Shown here: one piece after another, positions 14,161-21,523 of the stretch
How positions within the stretch are numbered: position 1 is the first letter of the stretch
Layout: each line of letters starts with the position of its first letter
The notes under the pieces: generated by a model
Database searches by the model: none
What the model was told of the DNA's origin: nothing
What the model saw: only the letters and a program-made list of their open reading frames with translations
From: an uncultured bacterium
GTDB lineage: Bacteria > Bacteroidota > Bacteroidia > Bacteroidales > JACABE01
Length of the DNA stretch: 34,721 nt
Assembly (NCBI GenBank): GCA_903911455.1
Contig: CAIWDQ010000623.1
Coordinates: 1 to 34,721, forward strand
Direction: 5' to 3'
Program-made: the position numbers and the translations under genes

Positions 14161-15450
14161 ATGGATTACAAAGAATCACTGGAATATATGTTCAATCAGT
14201 TCCCTATGTTTCATCGCGTGGGTGCTGCTGCTTACAAGGCTAATCTTGACAATACAATTGCCTTGCTTTCTCTTTTAAATAATCCTCAACATAAGTTCAA
14301 AAGCATACACATTGCCGGTACTAACGGCAAAGGTTCTGTATCTCATTACATGGCAGCCATACTTCAGAGTGCAGGTTATAAGACAGGTTTATATACTTCT
14401 CCACATCTAAAAGACTTTAGGGAGCGTATTAAGATAAATGGTGTTATGATAGATGAGCAAAAGGTTTGTGAGTTTATTAATGCTTATTATAATGACTTTA
14501 ATGAATTAAAACCTTCCTTTTTTGAGATGACCGTGGGAATGGCTTTTCAATATTTTGCAAATGAAAATGTAGAAATTGCAGTCATTGAGACAGGTCTTGG
14601 TGGTCGTCTTGATTCTACTAATATTATTATTCCCGAACTCTCTATTATTACTAATATTAGTTTTGATCATACACAGTTTCTTGGTGATACTTTAGATAAG
14701 ATAGCTTCTGAAAAGGCAGGTATTATAAAGCCTGGGATTAATGTTGTAATTGGTGAAACACATCCCGAAACTAAGGATGTATTTATTAATAAAGCTTTGC
14801 AAGAGTATTCTCCAATTGTCTTTGCTGATGAAAAGTATAAGATATTAAGTCATTCTTTTAATGATAATAATTATCTTGAAGTTTTGGTTAAAGATATTAA
14901 TAATAATGTTGAATTTAAAGTTGAATCAGGTTTAAAAGGTATTTATCAGCTTAAAAACATTATTACTACATTAACTGCTATTGATTTTCTTAAAGATAAA
15001 TTCAATTTAATTAATGATGATACTATTTATAAAGGTATTAAAGATGTTGTGGAGCTTACTGGTCTGATGGGGCGGTGGCAATGCCTTACTACTAATCCTC
15101 TTACTATCTGTGATATCGCTCATAATGTTGATGGTATAAAAGAAGTTTTAAGTCAGATAAAAACTGTAACTCATCATCAATTACATTTTGTGTTGGGGAT
15201 GGTTAATGATAAAGATATTGATAATGTATTAGAGCTTTTACCTAAAGATGCTGTTTATTATTTCTGTAAAGCAGATATTCCACGTGGTCTTGATCAATAT
15301 ATTTTACAAGAAAAAGCTATTGCAAAACAACTTAAAGGTACTGTTTATAATTCAGTTAAAGATGCATTGAAAGCTGCTCAACATTCTGCCAAAGCTAACG
15401 ATCTTGTTTTTGTAGGAGGAAGTACTTTTGTTGTTGCTGAAATAGTTTAA
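14161..15450 (+). CDS. folC: Folylpolyglutamate synthase / dihydrofolate synthase (Mur ligase family)
   Basis: ATP-dependent ligase that adds glutamate to dihydropteroate and to folates, keeping folates in the cell. The 429 residues include the Mur-ligase P-loop IAGTNGKGSVSHYMAAIL (51-68), the TGLYTSPHLKDFRERI region, ETGLGGRLDSTN (Mg and folate site), SFDHTQFLGDT and the C-terminal domain DIAHNVDGIKEV. It is complete. It lies 51 bp after tonB, with a TACTTTTG -7 element in the gap (14132-14139), so it may be transcribed independently. Whether it has one or both activities cannot be told. Confidence 0.95.
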   Translation: MDYKESLEYMFNQFPMFHRVGAAAYKANLDNTIALLSLLNNPQHKFKSIHIAGTNGKGSVSHYMAAILQSAGYKTGLYTSPHLKDFRERIKINGVMIDEQKVCEFINAYYNDFNELKPSFFEMTVGMAFQYFANENVEIAVIETGLGGRLDSTNIIIPELSIITNISFDHTQFLGDTLDKIASEKAGIIKPGINVVIGETHPETKDVFINKALQEYSPIVFADEKYKILSHSFNDNNYLEVLVKDINNNVEFKVESGLKGIYQLKNIITTLTAIDFLKDKFNLINDDTIYKGIKDVVELTGLMGRWQCLTTNPLTICDIAHNVDGIKEVLSQIKTVTHHQLHFVLGMVNDKDIDNVLELLPKDAVYYFCKADIPRGLDQYILQEKAIAKQLKGTVYNSVKDALKAAQHSAKANDLVFVGGSTFVVAEIV

Positions 15451-15489
15451 GGGATTATTAGTAATGTTATTTAATAAAGGTAAAACAAT

Positions 15490-15520
15490 TTTGGTAAGAA
15501 TAAAAAAAGTAGTATCTTTG
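15490..15520 (+). promoter_or_regulatory. Promoter of tRNA-Leu(UAG)
   Basis: TTTG (15490-15493), exactly 19 bp, TATCTTTG (15513-15520) matches the Bacteroidota consensus at every defined base. The tRNA 5' end is 18 bp further on. Confidence 0.85.
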
Positions 15521-15538
15521 CAGTCTGAAATCTTAAGA

Positions 15539-15620
15539 GCGGATGTGGCGTAATTGGTAGCCGCGCCAGACTTAGGATCTGGTGTCGAGAGACGTGGGGG
15601 TTCGAGTCCCTTCATCCGCA
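15539..15620 (+). tRNA. tRNA-Leu (anticodon UAG)
   Basis: Acceptor arm GCGGATG (15539-15545) pairs with CATCCGC (15613-15619), with discriminator A15620. The anticodon stem CCAGA/TCTGG flanks the loop CTTAGGA, with anticodon TAG at 15573-15575. The variable arm is long, as in class II tRNAs, and the T arm has GGTTCGAGTCC. No CCA is encoded. The gene is flanked by its own promoter and terminator. Confidence 0.97.
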
Positions 15621-15631
15621 CACAATCAATG

Positions 15632-15661
15632 AAAAAGCCTGCAATTGCGGGTTTTTTTTAT
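15632..15661 (+). terminator. Terminator of tRNA-Leu
   Basis: AAAAAGCCTGC pairs with GCGGGTTTTT across the loop AATT (G-U pairs allowed), followed by a long T run. It lies about 12 bp after the tRNA. Confidence 0.85.
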
Positions 15662-15712
15662 TTTAAATATATTCTAAGGATTTTAAATTACACCTTATTT
15701 TATTATTATTGA

Positions 15713-16060
15713 TTAAAATGGTAAGTCATCTTCCTCAATATAAGGTACTCTATCTATTTCGGGAGGTGCTTCTATACCTTGATTTGATGGTTCTTTAGAT
15801 TCCTTTTTAATCATCCATGCTCTGGCTTCAGTAAACCACTTTCCATTATATTCTTTACTCTCTATGTCAAAAGAAACCACAACATTATCTCCCACAACAG
15901 CATCTAGTTTGTCAATTTTATCACCCCATAAAGTAAAGCAAACCTTTTTAGGATATTGAGCATTAGTTTCAACTACGAAGTCTTGTTTCTTCCAAACTCC
16001 GTTTTTACCTTCACCTGATACTATCTGATTTTTAAGTATCATCTTACCTGTTACTTCCAT
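15713..16060 (-). CDS. DUF3127 protein, OB-like with an SSB-type acidic tail
   Basis: A 115-residue soluble protein of a conserved Bacteroidota family without an assigned role. The body (about 1-85) alternates short beta-type stretches (MEVTGKMILKNQIVSGEG … KKQDFVVETN … KKVCFTLWGDKI … DNVVVSFDIESKEYNGKWFTEARAW), which fits a small OB-like barrel. The tail is flexible and ends EEDDLPF. This closely resembles the DDDIPF tip through which single-stranded DNA-binding protein recruits partners. It is the last gene of the minus-strand cluster, 18 bp after the DUF4159 gene. A role in nucleic-acid binding is inference. Confidence 0.82.
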   Translation of the reverse strand: MEVTGKMILKNQIVSGEGKNGVWKKQDFVVETNAQYPKKVCFTLWGDKIDKLDAVVGDNVVVSFDIESKEYNGKWFTEARAWMIKKESKEPSNQGIEAPPEIDRVPYIEEDDLPF

Positions 16061-16078
16061 ATATTTAATTTATTCTTT

Positions 16079-16729
16079 TTATTGATTAAAAACATATCTA
16101 ATTATATTCGCACCCATCTTTAAAGCCTGTGTCCTCTTGGCTTCCGAATCCTTATGAACATCCTGATCTTCCCAACCATCACCTAAATCAGTTTCATATG
16201 AATAATATACAATAAGTCTACCTTTATAAATCAAACCAAAACCCTGTGGTCGTTTACCATCATGCTCATGTATCTTAGGCAATCCATTTGGGAAATCATA
16301 TTTCTGATGAAAGATAGGATGATTAAATGGTAACTCAACTAAATCAAGTTCAGGGAATAGCTTTTTTAACTGTGGACGAATAAATTTATCCATACCATAG
16401 TTATCATCAATATGTAAGAATCCTCCACCTATTAAATAGGTACGAAGATTCTCCATTTCTCTATCCGAAAACACAACATTCCCATGGCCGGTCATATGCA
16501 AGAAAGGATAATTAAAGATCTCAGAACTCCCAACATCAACTGTCGCATATTCAGGGTTTATATTTGTGCCAATATTATCATTGCAAAACTTAATAAGATT
16601 AGTTAATGAAGTTGGATTAGCATACCAGTCGCCACCTCCATTATATTTGAGCAATGCAATTTGGAACGAGGGTGTATTAAAGGATGTAAGTGATATAAAT
16701 AGTATTACAAAAAGAAATATCTTTTTCAT
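16079..16729 (-). CDS. DUF4159 domain protein, exported
   Basis: A 216-residue protein with an N-terminal signal peptide (MKKIFLFVILFISLTSFNTP) and a DUF4159 body: QIALLKYNGGGDWYANPTSL, FLHMTGHGNVVFSDREMENLR, GGGFLHIDDNYGMDKFIRPQ split over the middle, and a C-terminal GWEDQDVHKDSEAKRTQALKMGAN. The fold resembles type-1 glutamine-amidotransferase-like domains, but I see no complete catalytic triad. The gene lies 6 bp after rsmE on the same strand, so the two are likely co-transcribed. The function is unknown; the location is probably periplasmic. Confidence 0.88.
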   Translation of the reverse strand: MKKIFLFVILFISLTSFNTPSFQIALLKYNGGGDWYANPTSLTNLIKFCNDNIGTNINPEYATVDVGSSEIFNYPFLHMTGHGNVVFSDREMENLRTYLIGGGFLHIDDNYGMDKFIRPQLKKLFPELDLVELPFNHPIFHQKYDFPNGLPKIHEHDGKRPQGFGLIYKGRLIVYYSYETDLGDGWEDQDVHKDSEAKRTQALKMGANIIRYVFNQ

Positions 16730-16735
16730 TAATGG

Positions 16736-17449
16736 TTATTCATTTAAAAAATTTATAGAATGACAAGCCACTAAAGCAGCTGTTTCTGTCCTTAAACGTG
16801 CTTTACCCAAAGTTATTATTTTAAAACCATTTTCTATTGCCAGTGCAACTTCTTTTGGACTAAAATCTCCTTCAGGACCAATCAATATCAAAGCATCTTT
16901 TTTCTTTTTATAACATTGTTTTATTGATAAGCGTTCACTCATATCATCATCACAATAAGCTATATACTTCTCACCTGAATAAGTTTTAGTTGATTTAATA
17001 AAATCCTTAAACTTAACAATTGTATTTAACTTTGGATGATATGCTTTGATGGATTGTTTAACAGCAGATGTAACTATTTTGTTCAGTCTGTCAGTATTAA
17101 TTACAGTTCGTTCGGAGTGCTCACAATTAAGGAAGCTTACTTCATCAATACCTATCTCTGTTGCTTTCTCCATAAACCATTCAACACGTGATATATTCTT
17201 AGTTGGAGCCATTGCAATATGCAGATTAAAGTTCCTCTTCTCATAATCATGTATTGTTTCCTTTATTTCTACAATACAGCACTTTGGACTATCATCTATA
17301 AGAATTGCATGAAAAAGATTCCCTTTCCCATCTGTTAAATGTATAGCACTCCCTATTTTTAGCCTTAATACATTTACACAATGTGTTGATTCATCCTTAC
17401 TAAGTGTATGTAAACTTGAAGTAATTTCAGGCGAATAGAATAAATTCAT
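16736..17449 (-). CDS. rsmE: 16S rRNA (uracil(1498)-N(3))-methyltransferase
   Basis: SPOUT-class SAM-dependent methyltransferase that makes m3U1498 in 16S rRNA. The 237 residues have an N-terminal PUA-like RNA-binding domain (MNLFYSPEI … HCVNVLRLKIGSAIHLTDGKG) and the C-terminal trefoil-knot domain with LILIGPEGDFSPKE and TLGKARLRTETAALVA, the SAM-binding knot motifs of RsmE. It is full length. It is part of a tight minus-strand cluster: the ChaN-like gene is 27 bp upstream and the DUF4159 gene 6 bp downstream. Confidence 0.96.
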   Translation of the reverse strand: MNLFYSPEITSSLHTLSKDESTHCVNVLRLKIGSAIHLTDGKGNLFHAILIDDSPKCCIVEIKETIHDYEKRNFNLHIAMAPTKNISRVEWFMEKATEIGIDEVSFLNCEHSERTVINTDRLNKIVTSAVKQSIKAYHPKLNTIVKFKDFIKSTKTYSGEKYIAYCDDDMSERLSIKQCYKKKKDALILIGPEGDFSPKEVALAIENGFKIITLGKARLRTETAALVACHSINFLNE

Positions 17450-17476
17450 TTAATTATATTGTTTTCTTTTTATAGA

Positions 17477-18349
17477 TTAATGAGTTTTTGTCATATCATC
17501 TGGTATACAGAGGATATAATCAGCTTTATTTAAAGTTTCTTTTGATAATTCGTTAATATTTTCCTGCTCTGTTGAAGCTATAGTTATTATTTTTAGAGTT
17601 GGATCCATTTGTTTTAGATACCAAACAATACCTTCATGATCTTCAGAATGATAAGAGCCATTAAAGTGTAGGAATACTTTTCCTTTAGTCCTGTTTTTCA
17701 TAATAAAATAAGCCATCGTTGCATCCTTTATAGCTTGTGCCTTAGGTAGATTTGGTGTTATATGAGCTGCAGCCATATTTGTAGAATCCTTGCCCATCAT
17801 ATCTTTATAACATTTAAGCTCTTTGTCATATTTAGGTGGCAAAGGGGCAATAAATTTCTTTGCTTCTACATCAAGAGCATCCAGTGCTTCAAATCCGCCT
17901 TTATTAACCATTGAAGCATATCTTCGTGGTATGTTTGTAGCTATAAAAGGTATCTGATTTTTAAGCGAAAATGTAAGTAAAGCCTTATAATCTGTTTTAT
18001 AATTTGGCCATAATTTAGCTTCAGCTTCAAAACTTTTTTCTGAAACACGTTTTGATAAATATTCATTTAAGATTAACTGATTATCGGCTTCAAACATTTC
18101 AGCGCCAAGCACTAAATTGTTTTTCTTTTCTTTATAAAGATCTTTTGCAACCTGTAATTCCAACCAATGACAGATTGGATTCTCATGCATCTCACCAAAA
18201 AATACGATATCAGCTTTCTGCAAATCGTCCATCATTGATTCATAGGAAGATTTGCTCCCTTTTGCATCATAAATAATATAAGCAGGTTTATCAAACTTCA
18301 TGGCAATTGTTGTAAGAAAGATAATTAATAAAAGAATTTTGTGTTTCAT
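17477..18349 (-). CDS. ChaN-family (DUF399, Tiki/EreA-like superfamily) exported protein
   Basis: A 290-residue protein with an N-terminal signal sequence (MKHKILLLIIFLTTIAMKF, no lipobox Cys). It shows the ChaN hallmark GEMHENPICHWLE at about 52-64, then GAEMFEADNQ, the ATNIPRRYASMVNKGG segment and HFNGSYHSEDHEGI near the end. Known relatives bind haem and are linked to iron uptake, and the superfamily also includes metal-dependent hydrolases; a role in iron or haem handling is plausible but unproven here. It lies in a cluster between cdd (18 bp upstream) and rsmE. Confidence 0.85.
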   Translation of the reverse strand: MKHKILLLIIFLTTIAMKFDKPAYIIYDAKGSKSSYESMMDDLQKADIVFFGEMHENPICHWLELQVAKDLYKEKKNNLVLGAEMFEADNQLILNEYLSKRVSEKSFEAEAKLWPNYKTDYKALLTFSLKNQIPFIATNIPRRYASMVNKGGFEALDALDVEAKKFIAPLPPKYDKELKCYKDMMGKDSTNMAAAHITPNLPKAQAIKDATMAYFIMKNRTKGKVFLHFNGSYHSEDHEGIVWYLKQMDPTLKIITIASTEQENINELSKETLNKADYILCIPDDMTKTH

Positions 18350-18367
18350 ATGATATGTTTATTATGT

Positions 18368-18853
18368 TTATTTAAGATTATCAGCATTAAAAACAAAAGG
18401 AAGCAGGTTTTCAATACCATTAATAATAAGTATTTTACCTGATGCTCCTTTAAGTATTATCTTAATATGTTTTTGTTGTTTATGCTCATACTCAGCCATT
18501 ACCTGACGACAAGATCCGCAGGGCGAAACAGGGATATCTATTTCAAACTTATCAGTATGAGCAGTTATTGCAATAGTTTTCATAGCTACATCAGGATATT
18601 GTGATGCTGCTGCAAACATTGCCACTCTCTCGGCACAAAGTCCTGAAGGATAAGCAGCATTTTCCTGATTACTACCACATATTATCTCACCATTATCTAA
18701 TAAAATTGCAGCCCCAACACAAAATCCTGAGTAAGGAGCATAAGCTTTCTTAGTAGTTTCAGTTGCTTTAGCCAAAAGAGTTTTATCTTCTTCAGATAGT
18801 TGATCTAAAGATAGATACTCTTCATAACTTATTTTAATTTCTTTAGTATTCAT
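18368..18853 (-). CDS. cdd: Cytidine deaminase
   Basis: Zinc enzyme of pyrimidine salvage that converts cytidine and deoxycytidine to uridine and deoxyuridine. The 161 residues include PYSGFCVGAAI (40-50), the zinc and catalytic motif CAERVAM with C73 and E75, and PCGSCRQVM with C112 and C115. Three Cys ligands are typical of the tetrameric class. It is first in the cdd-chaN-rsmE-DUF4159-DUF3127 cluster. A TAATTTTG -7 element (minus, 18887-18880) lies 27 bp before the ATG. Confidence 0.96.
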   Translation of the reverse strand: MNTKEIKISYEEYLSLDQLSEEDKTLLAKATETTKKAYAPYSGFCVGAAILLDNGEIICGSNQENAAYPSGLCAERVAMFAAASQYPDVAMKTIAITAHTDKFEIDIPVSPCGSCRQVMAEYEHKQQKHIKIILKGASGKILIINGIENLLPFVFNADNLK

Positions 18854-18879
18854 GTTTTTAGATACTGAAATATTTGTCC

Positions 18880-18887
18880 CAAAATTA
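18880..18887 (-). promoter_or_regulatory. -7 element of the cdd cluster
   Basis: TAATTTTG on the minus strand fits TAnnTTTG and lies 27 bp upstream of the cdd ATG. I see no clear -33 TTTG. The flank is an AT-only region with AATAATTATT inverted repeats. Confidence 0.5.
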
Positions 18888-19079
18888 CTAATAATTATTG
18901 ATTAATTATGAATAATTATTAATGTTTTATTCTTATTTAAATTAGTTCTAATTATAAAGTGATTTAATTGTCTAGTAAATAAGTTATCAACTTTAAGTAA
19001 TATAAAAGTTGTTATCATAAAATATATCGAAACTAAAAAGAGTGATGCTATGTGTTTATATTATAAGCTATTGGTATAA

Positions 19080-19331
19080 TAAAAAAACGTTGCGGATGGG
19101 TAAAACAACTTTGCACCTACATAAAACAACTTTGCGCCTACCTTAAACAACTTTACTCCTTGGTAAAACAACTTTGATTCTGACTAAAACAACATTCCAT
19201 CTGCAAAAAAGAACTTTGATTCTAACTTAAACAACTTTACACCTAAGTTAAACGACTTTACTCTTCTATAAAATAACATTACACCTTCAAAAAAGAACTT
19301 TGATTCTACCTAAAACAACTTTACACTAATA
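19080..19331. repeat. Array B: 12 tandem units of exactly 21 bp
   Basis: Units begin every 21 bp from 19080 to 19311, with no indel over 252 bp. The consensus is TAAAACAACTTTG followed by a variable (C/A)(A/C/T)CCTAC-like end. The first unit (19080-19100) is the most diverged. Conserved positions are the AAACAACTTT core; the last eight positions vary most. Stops occur in all six frames (for example TTAAAC and TAAAAC on plus, TGA and TAG on minus), so it is not coding. It lies between the terminator of the T9SS protein gene and the cdd promoter. Confidence 0.96.
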
Positions 19332-19360
19332 TTTCATAGTTTCTTATTATAATAAATACT

Positions 19361-19391
19361 AAAAAAGGCTGCCGGAATCCCCAACAGCCTT
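19361..19391 (-). terminator. Terminator of the T9SS cargo gene
   Basis: On the minus strand the stem AAGGCTG (19391-19385) pairs with CAGCCTT (19371-19365), and a run of T follows. It is 24 bp past the stop of the gene at 19416-21335. Confidence 0.85.
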
Positions 19392-19415
19392 CTCATTTAA
19401 TACAAATCAATCACA

Positions 19416-21335
19416 CTATTTAATTACAACCATCTTTTTAGTTGTTGTACTTTTATCAGTTTTTAAACTATAGAAATAAGTTCCACTAGCAAAGGCATTC
19501 AGATTAATTTCAATAGAATGATAACCTGCTGCTACTCTTCCTTCATTAAATGTCTTAATTTTATTACCTAAAAAATCATAAATATCAATATTTACAGTCT
19601 CAGTTTTCTTAAGTTCATAAGATATCCTTGTAGTATTAGTAGCCGGATTAGGCATGTTCTGATATAAAATTGCATTGGTTAGATTATATTCATTAATATT
19701 ACTTGGAGGACCGGTATAAAATCTAATCATAGCTGGAGCAGTTCCTTTAGGATAATAATACCAGGTGTTATCAGTATCAAAGATATACATACTATAATCA
19801 GGCTGAGGAATTGTACTACTTCCAACTGCTAACCAAACACTATCACTACCCCCAAAAGCTTGCAAAGCCACAAAATAAACTGAATCTTTTTGAAGCTTAC
19901 AATTTGTATAATTATTAAAGTATAAATTTATTTCATGAGGATTATCACCAATAGTATGTACAATTTCGTTAGCTTGAATAAAATGATAATCAGTTTCTGC
20001 AACTACAGTTTTGCTTTGTCCCCAACCCCTATATAATATAGCCTTTATTGGAGCATTAATTGTAGTTCCTTCTCCTATTATTACACCGATTGATTTTGCC
20101 CAAAAGCCAGGATATTCTGCATTCACCTCAACCAGATTTGCGAACTGATAAGCATTCACACTTGATCCATTTACTCCATTCCATCTTCGGTAACCATTAT
20201 AATAATTGTTATCTCTCGAGTAAAGCCCTTGATAATAATTGTTAACTACTAAAGATAAAGTGTCTTTATATGGAATTTGACTAATTGAATCACTTACGAC
20301 CTTTATAGCATATTTATATGTTCCTATGGTACTTAAGGTATCAATATCTACGTAAGTAGTATCAGTAATAATTATAGGTAAGGAATCAATATTAGCAGAG
20401 GTTCCGGTTTTAGAATTCGTTAGATCTTTAATTATTAGTTTAACATTCTTCTGAGTAGCTCCTCCGGTATTCGTAAAAGAAGCCTGCATTGTAACCGGAT
20501 AGCTTTGTCCCGAAGGAAATTTAGTATAGCCACTCCACATTGCAGGAGATTGTGCTGCAAAACCACCCCATAACTCACTAAATTCTATGCGATTGCTAGG
20601 GGCGTCTTCAATAGAAACATCATCTATCATCCATCCATAACCACCACTGTATTGTGCTCCACTTGAGGTAGTAGCAGGTGCAATAAATCTAAATCGTATC
20701 CATACCTGAGCCTTATTACCTGCCCACGGAGTAATATTAAATTCTTTGATTCCATATGCATATTTATTAGCATTGCCATTAGCAGTAATGTCAGGATTTG
20801 CTAATACTTTATACCATGTTACATTATCATTACTTACCTCAATAAGAGTGGTGTCATGATTATATGCTTTATATAACTGATAGAATTTAAGACTTACAGC
20901 ATTATGACCAAGAGTATTGATAGGAGTAGAATTCGTTAGTTTAGAGTTCTCATATCCATAGGTGGAATTTACAAGATTAGTGATCCCATCAAAATAAAAT
21001 ACTCCCTGATTTGCAGTTGGGGATAACATATAAGTAGAAGATCCTACATATTGTTTAAAATAAGTTGAAGCATGGGCAGTATCCTGTATCCATGTCCATT
21101 GAGTAGATAATGTCCCTGATTCGTTTGCAACTGTCCACCCTGATGAAGAACTCATATTTGATGACCAGATTACTGCCCTTGTTTGATTTACATTCTTTAC
21201 AAAATAATGATCAAGGTTTTGATAAGTATTCTTTTCAATCCCTGAAAACTTAACAGGAGCAGGTGATACCTGTTGTCCATTTGTAATAATACTACTAATA
21301 ATTAAAAGTATTATAACTGATAAAAATTTTTTCAT
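19416..21335 (-). CDS. Secreted T9SS cargo protein with jelly-roll (choice-of-anchor J-like) domain
   Basis: A 639-residue surface or secreted protein. The signal peptide MKKFLSVIILLIISSIITNGQ is followed by a beta-rich region (about 50-255) with WSSNMSSSSGWTV … GVFYFDG … VWIRFRF … GYGWMIDDVSIEDAP, typical of MAM/choice-of-anchor J or cleaved-adhesin lectin-like domains. An Ig-like middle section follows (about 265-370). The last 85 residues are a type A sorting domain (LYQNMPNPATNTTRISYEL … VNIDIYDFLGNKI … GTYFYSLKTDKSTTTKKMVVIK), which directs export by the Por secretion system. No protease or glycosidase motif is visible, so it may be an adhesin or binding protein. It lies 188 bp downstream of the TonB-dependent receptor gene. 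Confidence 0.92.
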   Translation of the reverse strand: MKKFLSVIILLIISSIITNGQQVSPAPVKFSGIEKNTYQNLDHYFVKNVNQTRAVIWSSNMSSSSGWTVANESGTLSTQWTWIQDTAHASTYFKQYVGSSTYMLSPTANQGVFYFDGITNLVNSTYGYENSKLTNSTPINTLGHNAVSLKFYQLYKAYNHDTTLIEVSNDNVTWYKVLANPDITANGNANKYAYGIKEFNITPWAGNKAQVWIRFRFIAPATTSSGAQYSGGYGWMIDDVSIEDAPSNRIEFSELWGGFAAQSPAMWSGYTKFPSGQSYPVTMQASFTNTGGATQKNVKLIIKDLTNSKTGTSANIDSLPIIITDTTYVDIDTLSTIGTYKYAIKVVSDSISQIPYKDTLSLVVNNYYQGLYSRDNNYYNGYRRWNGVNGSSVNAYQFANLVEVNAEYPGFWAKSIGVIIGEGTTINAPIKAILYRGWGQSKTVVAETDYHFIQANEIVHTIGDNPHEINLYFNNYTNCKLQKDSVYFVALQAFGGSDSVWLAVGSSTIPQPDYSMYIFDTDNTWYYYPKGTAPAMIRFYTGPPSNINEYNLTNAILYQNMPNPATNTTRISYELKKTETVNIDIYDFLGNKIKTFNEGRVAAGYHSIEINLNAFASGTYFYSLKTDKSTTTKKMVVIK

Positions 21336-21492
21336 ATTCTTTGTATTTAAATTGTAATTATTATTCTATTTCCCAATGTAGATATAATAGTGTAAAATTA
21401 CTACAATGTGAAGATAAAAACAACAAATAATAAAAGAAAATGAAAAGAAATCAGTTAACGGTAATTTATGAAAAGTTAACGGTAAAATTGCT

Positions 21493-21520
21493 GTAGGGAC
21501 ATTACATGGAATGTCCCTAC
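21493..21520. repeat. Complete GTAGGGACATT…AATGTCCCTAC palindrome
   Basis: GTAGGGACATT (21493-21503) and AATGTCCCTAC (21510-21520) are perfect inverted arms around a 6-bp centre. It starts 3 bp past the TonB-dependent receptor stop, and a truncated copy lies at 1296-1315. It may act as a transcript end or stabiliser; the T-run on the minus side is weak (AGCAATTTTA). Confidence 0.8.
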
Positions 21521-21523
21521 GGA

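Noticed and set aside
15352..15621. Minus-strand ORF beginning MRMKGLEPPRLSTPDPKSG
   Set aside because: This is the well-known false ORF antisense to tRNA-Leu; the tRNA at 15539-15620 explains it.
19080..19331. CRISPR array
   Set aside because: Units are contiguous 21-mers with no unique spacers, units are too short, and no cas genes are near. The same applies to 8779-9009 and to 24195-24470, where the whole 41-bp unit repeats.
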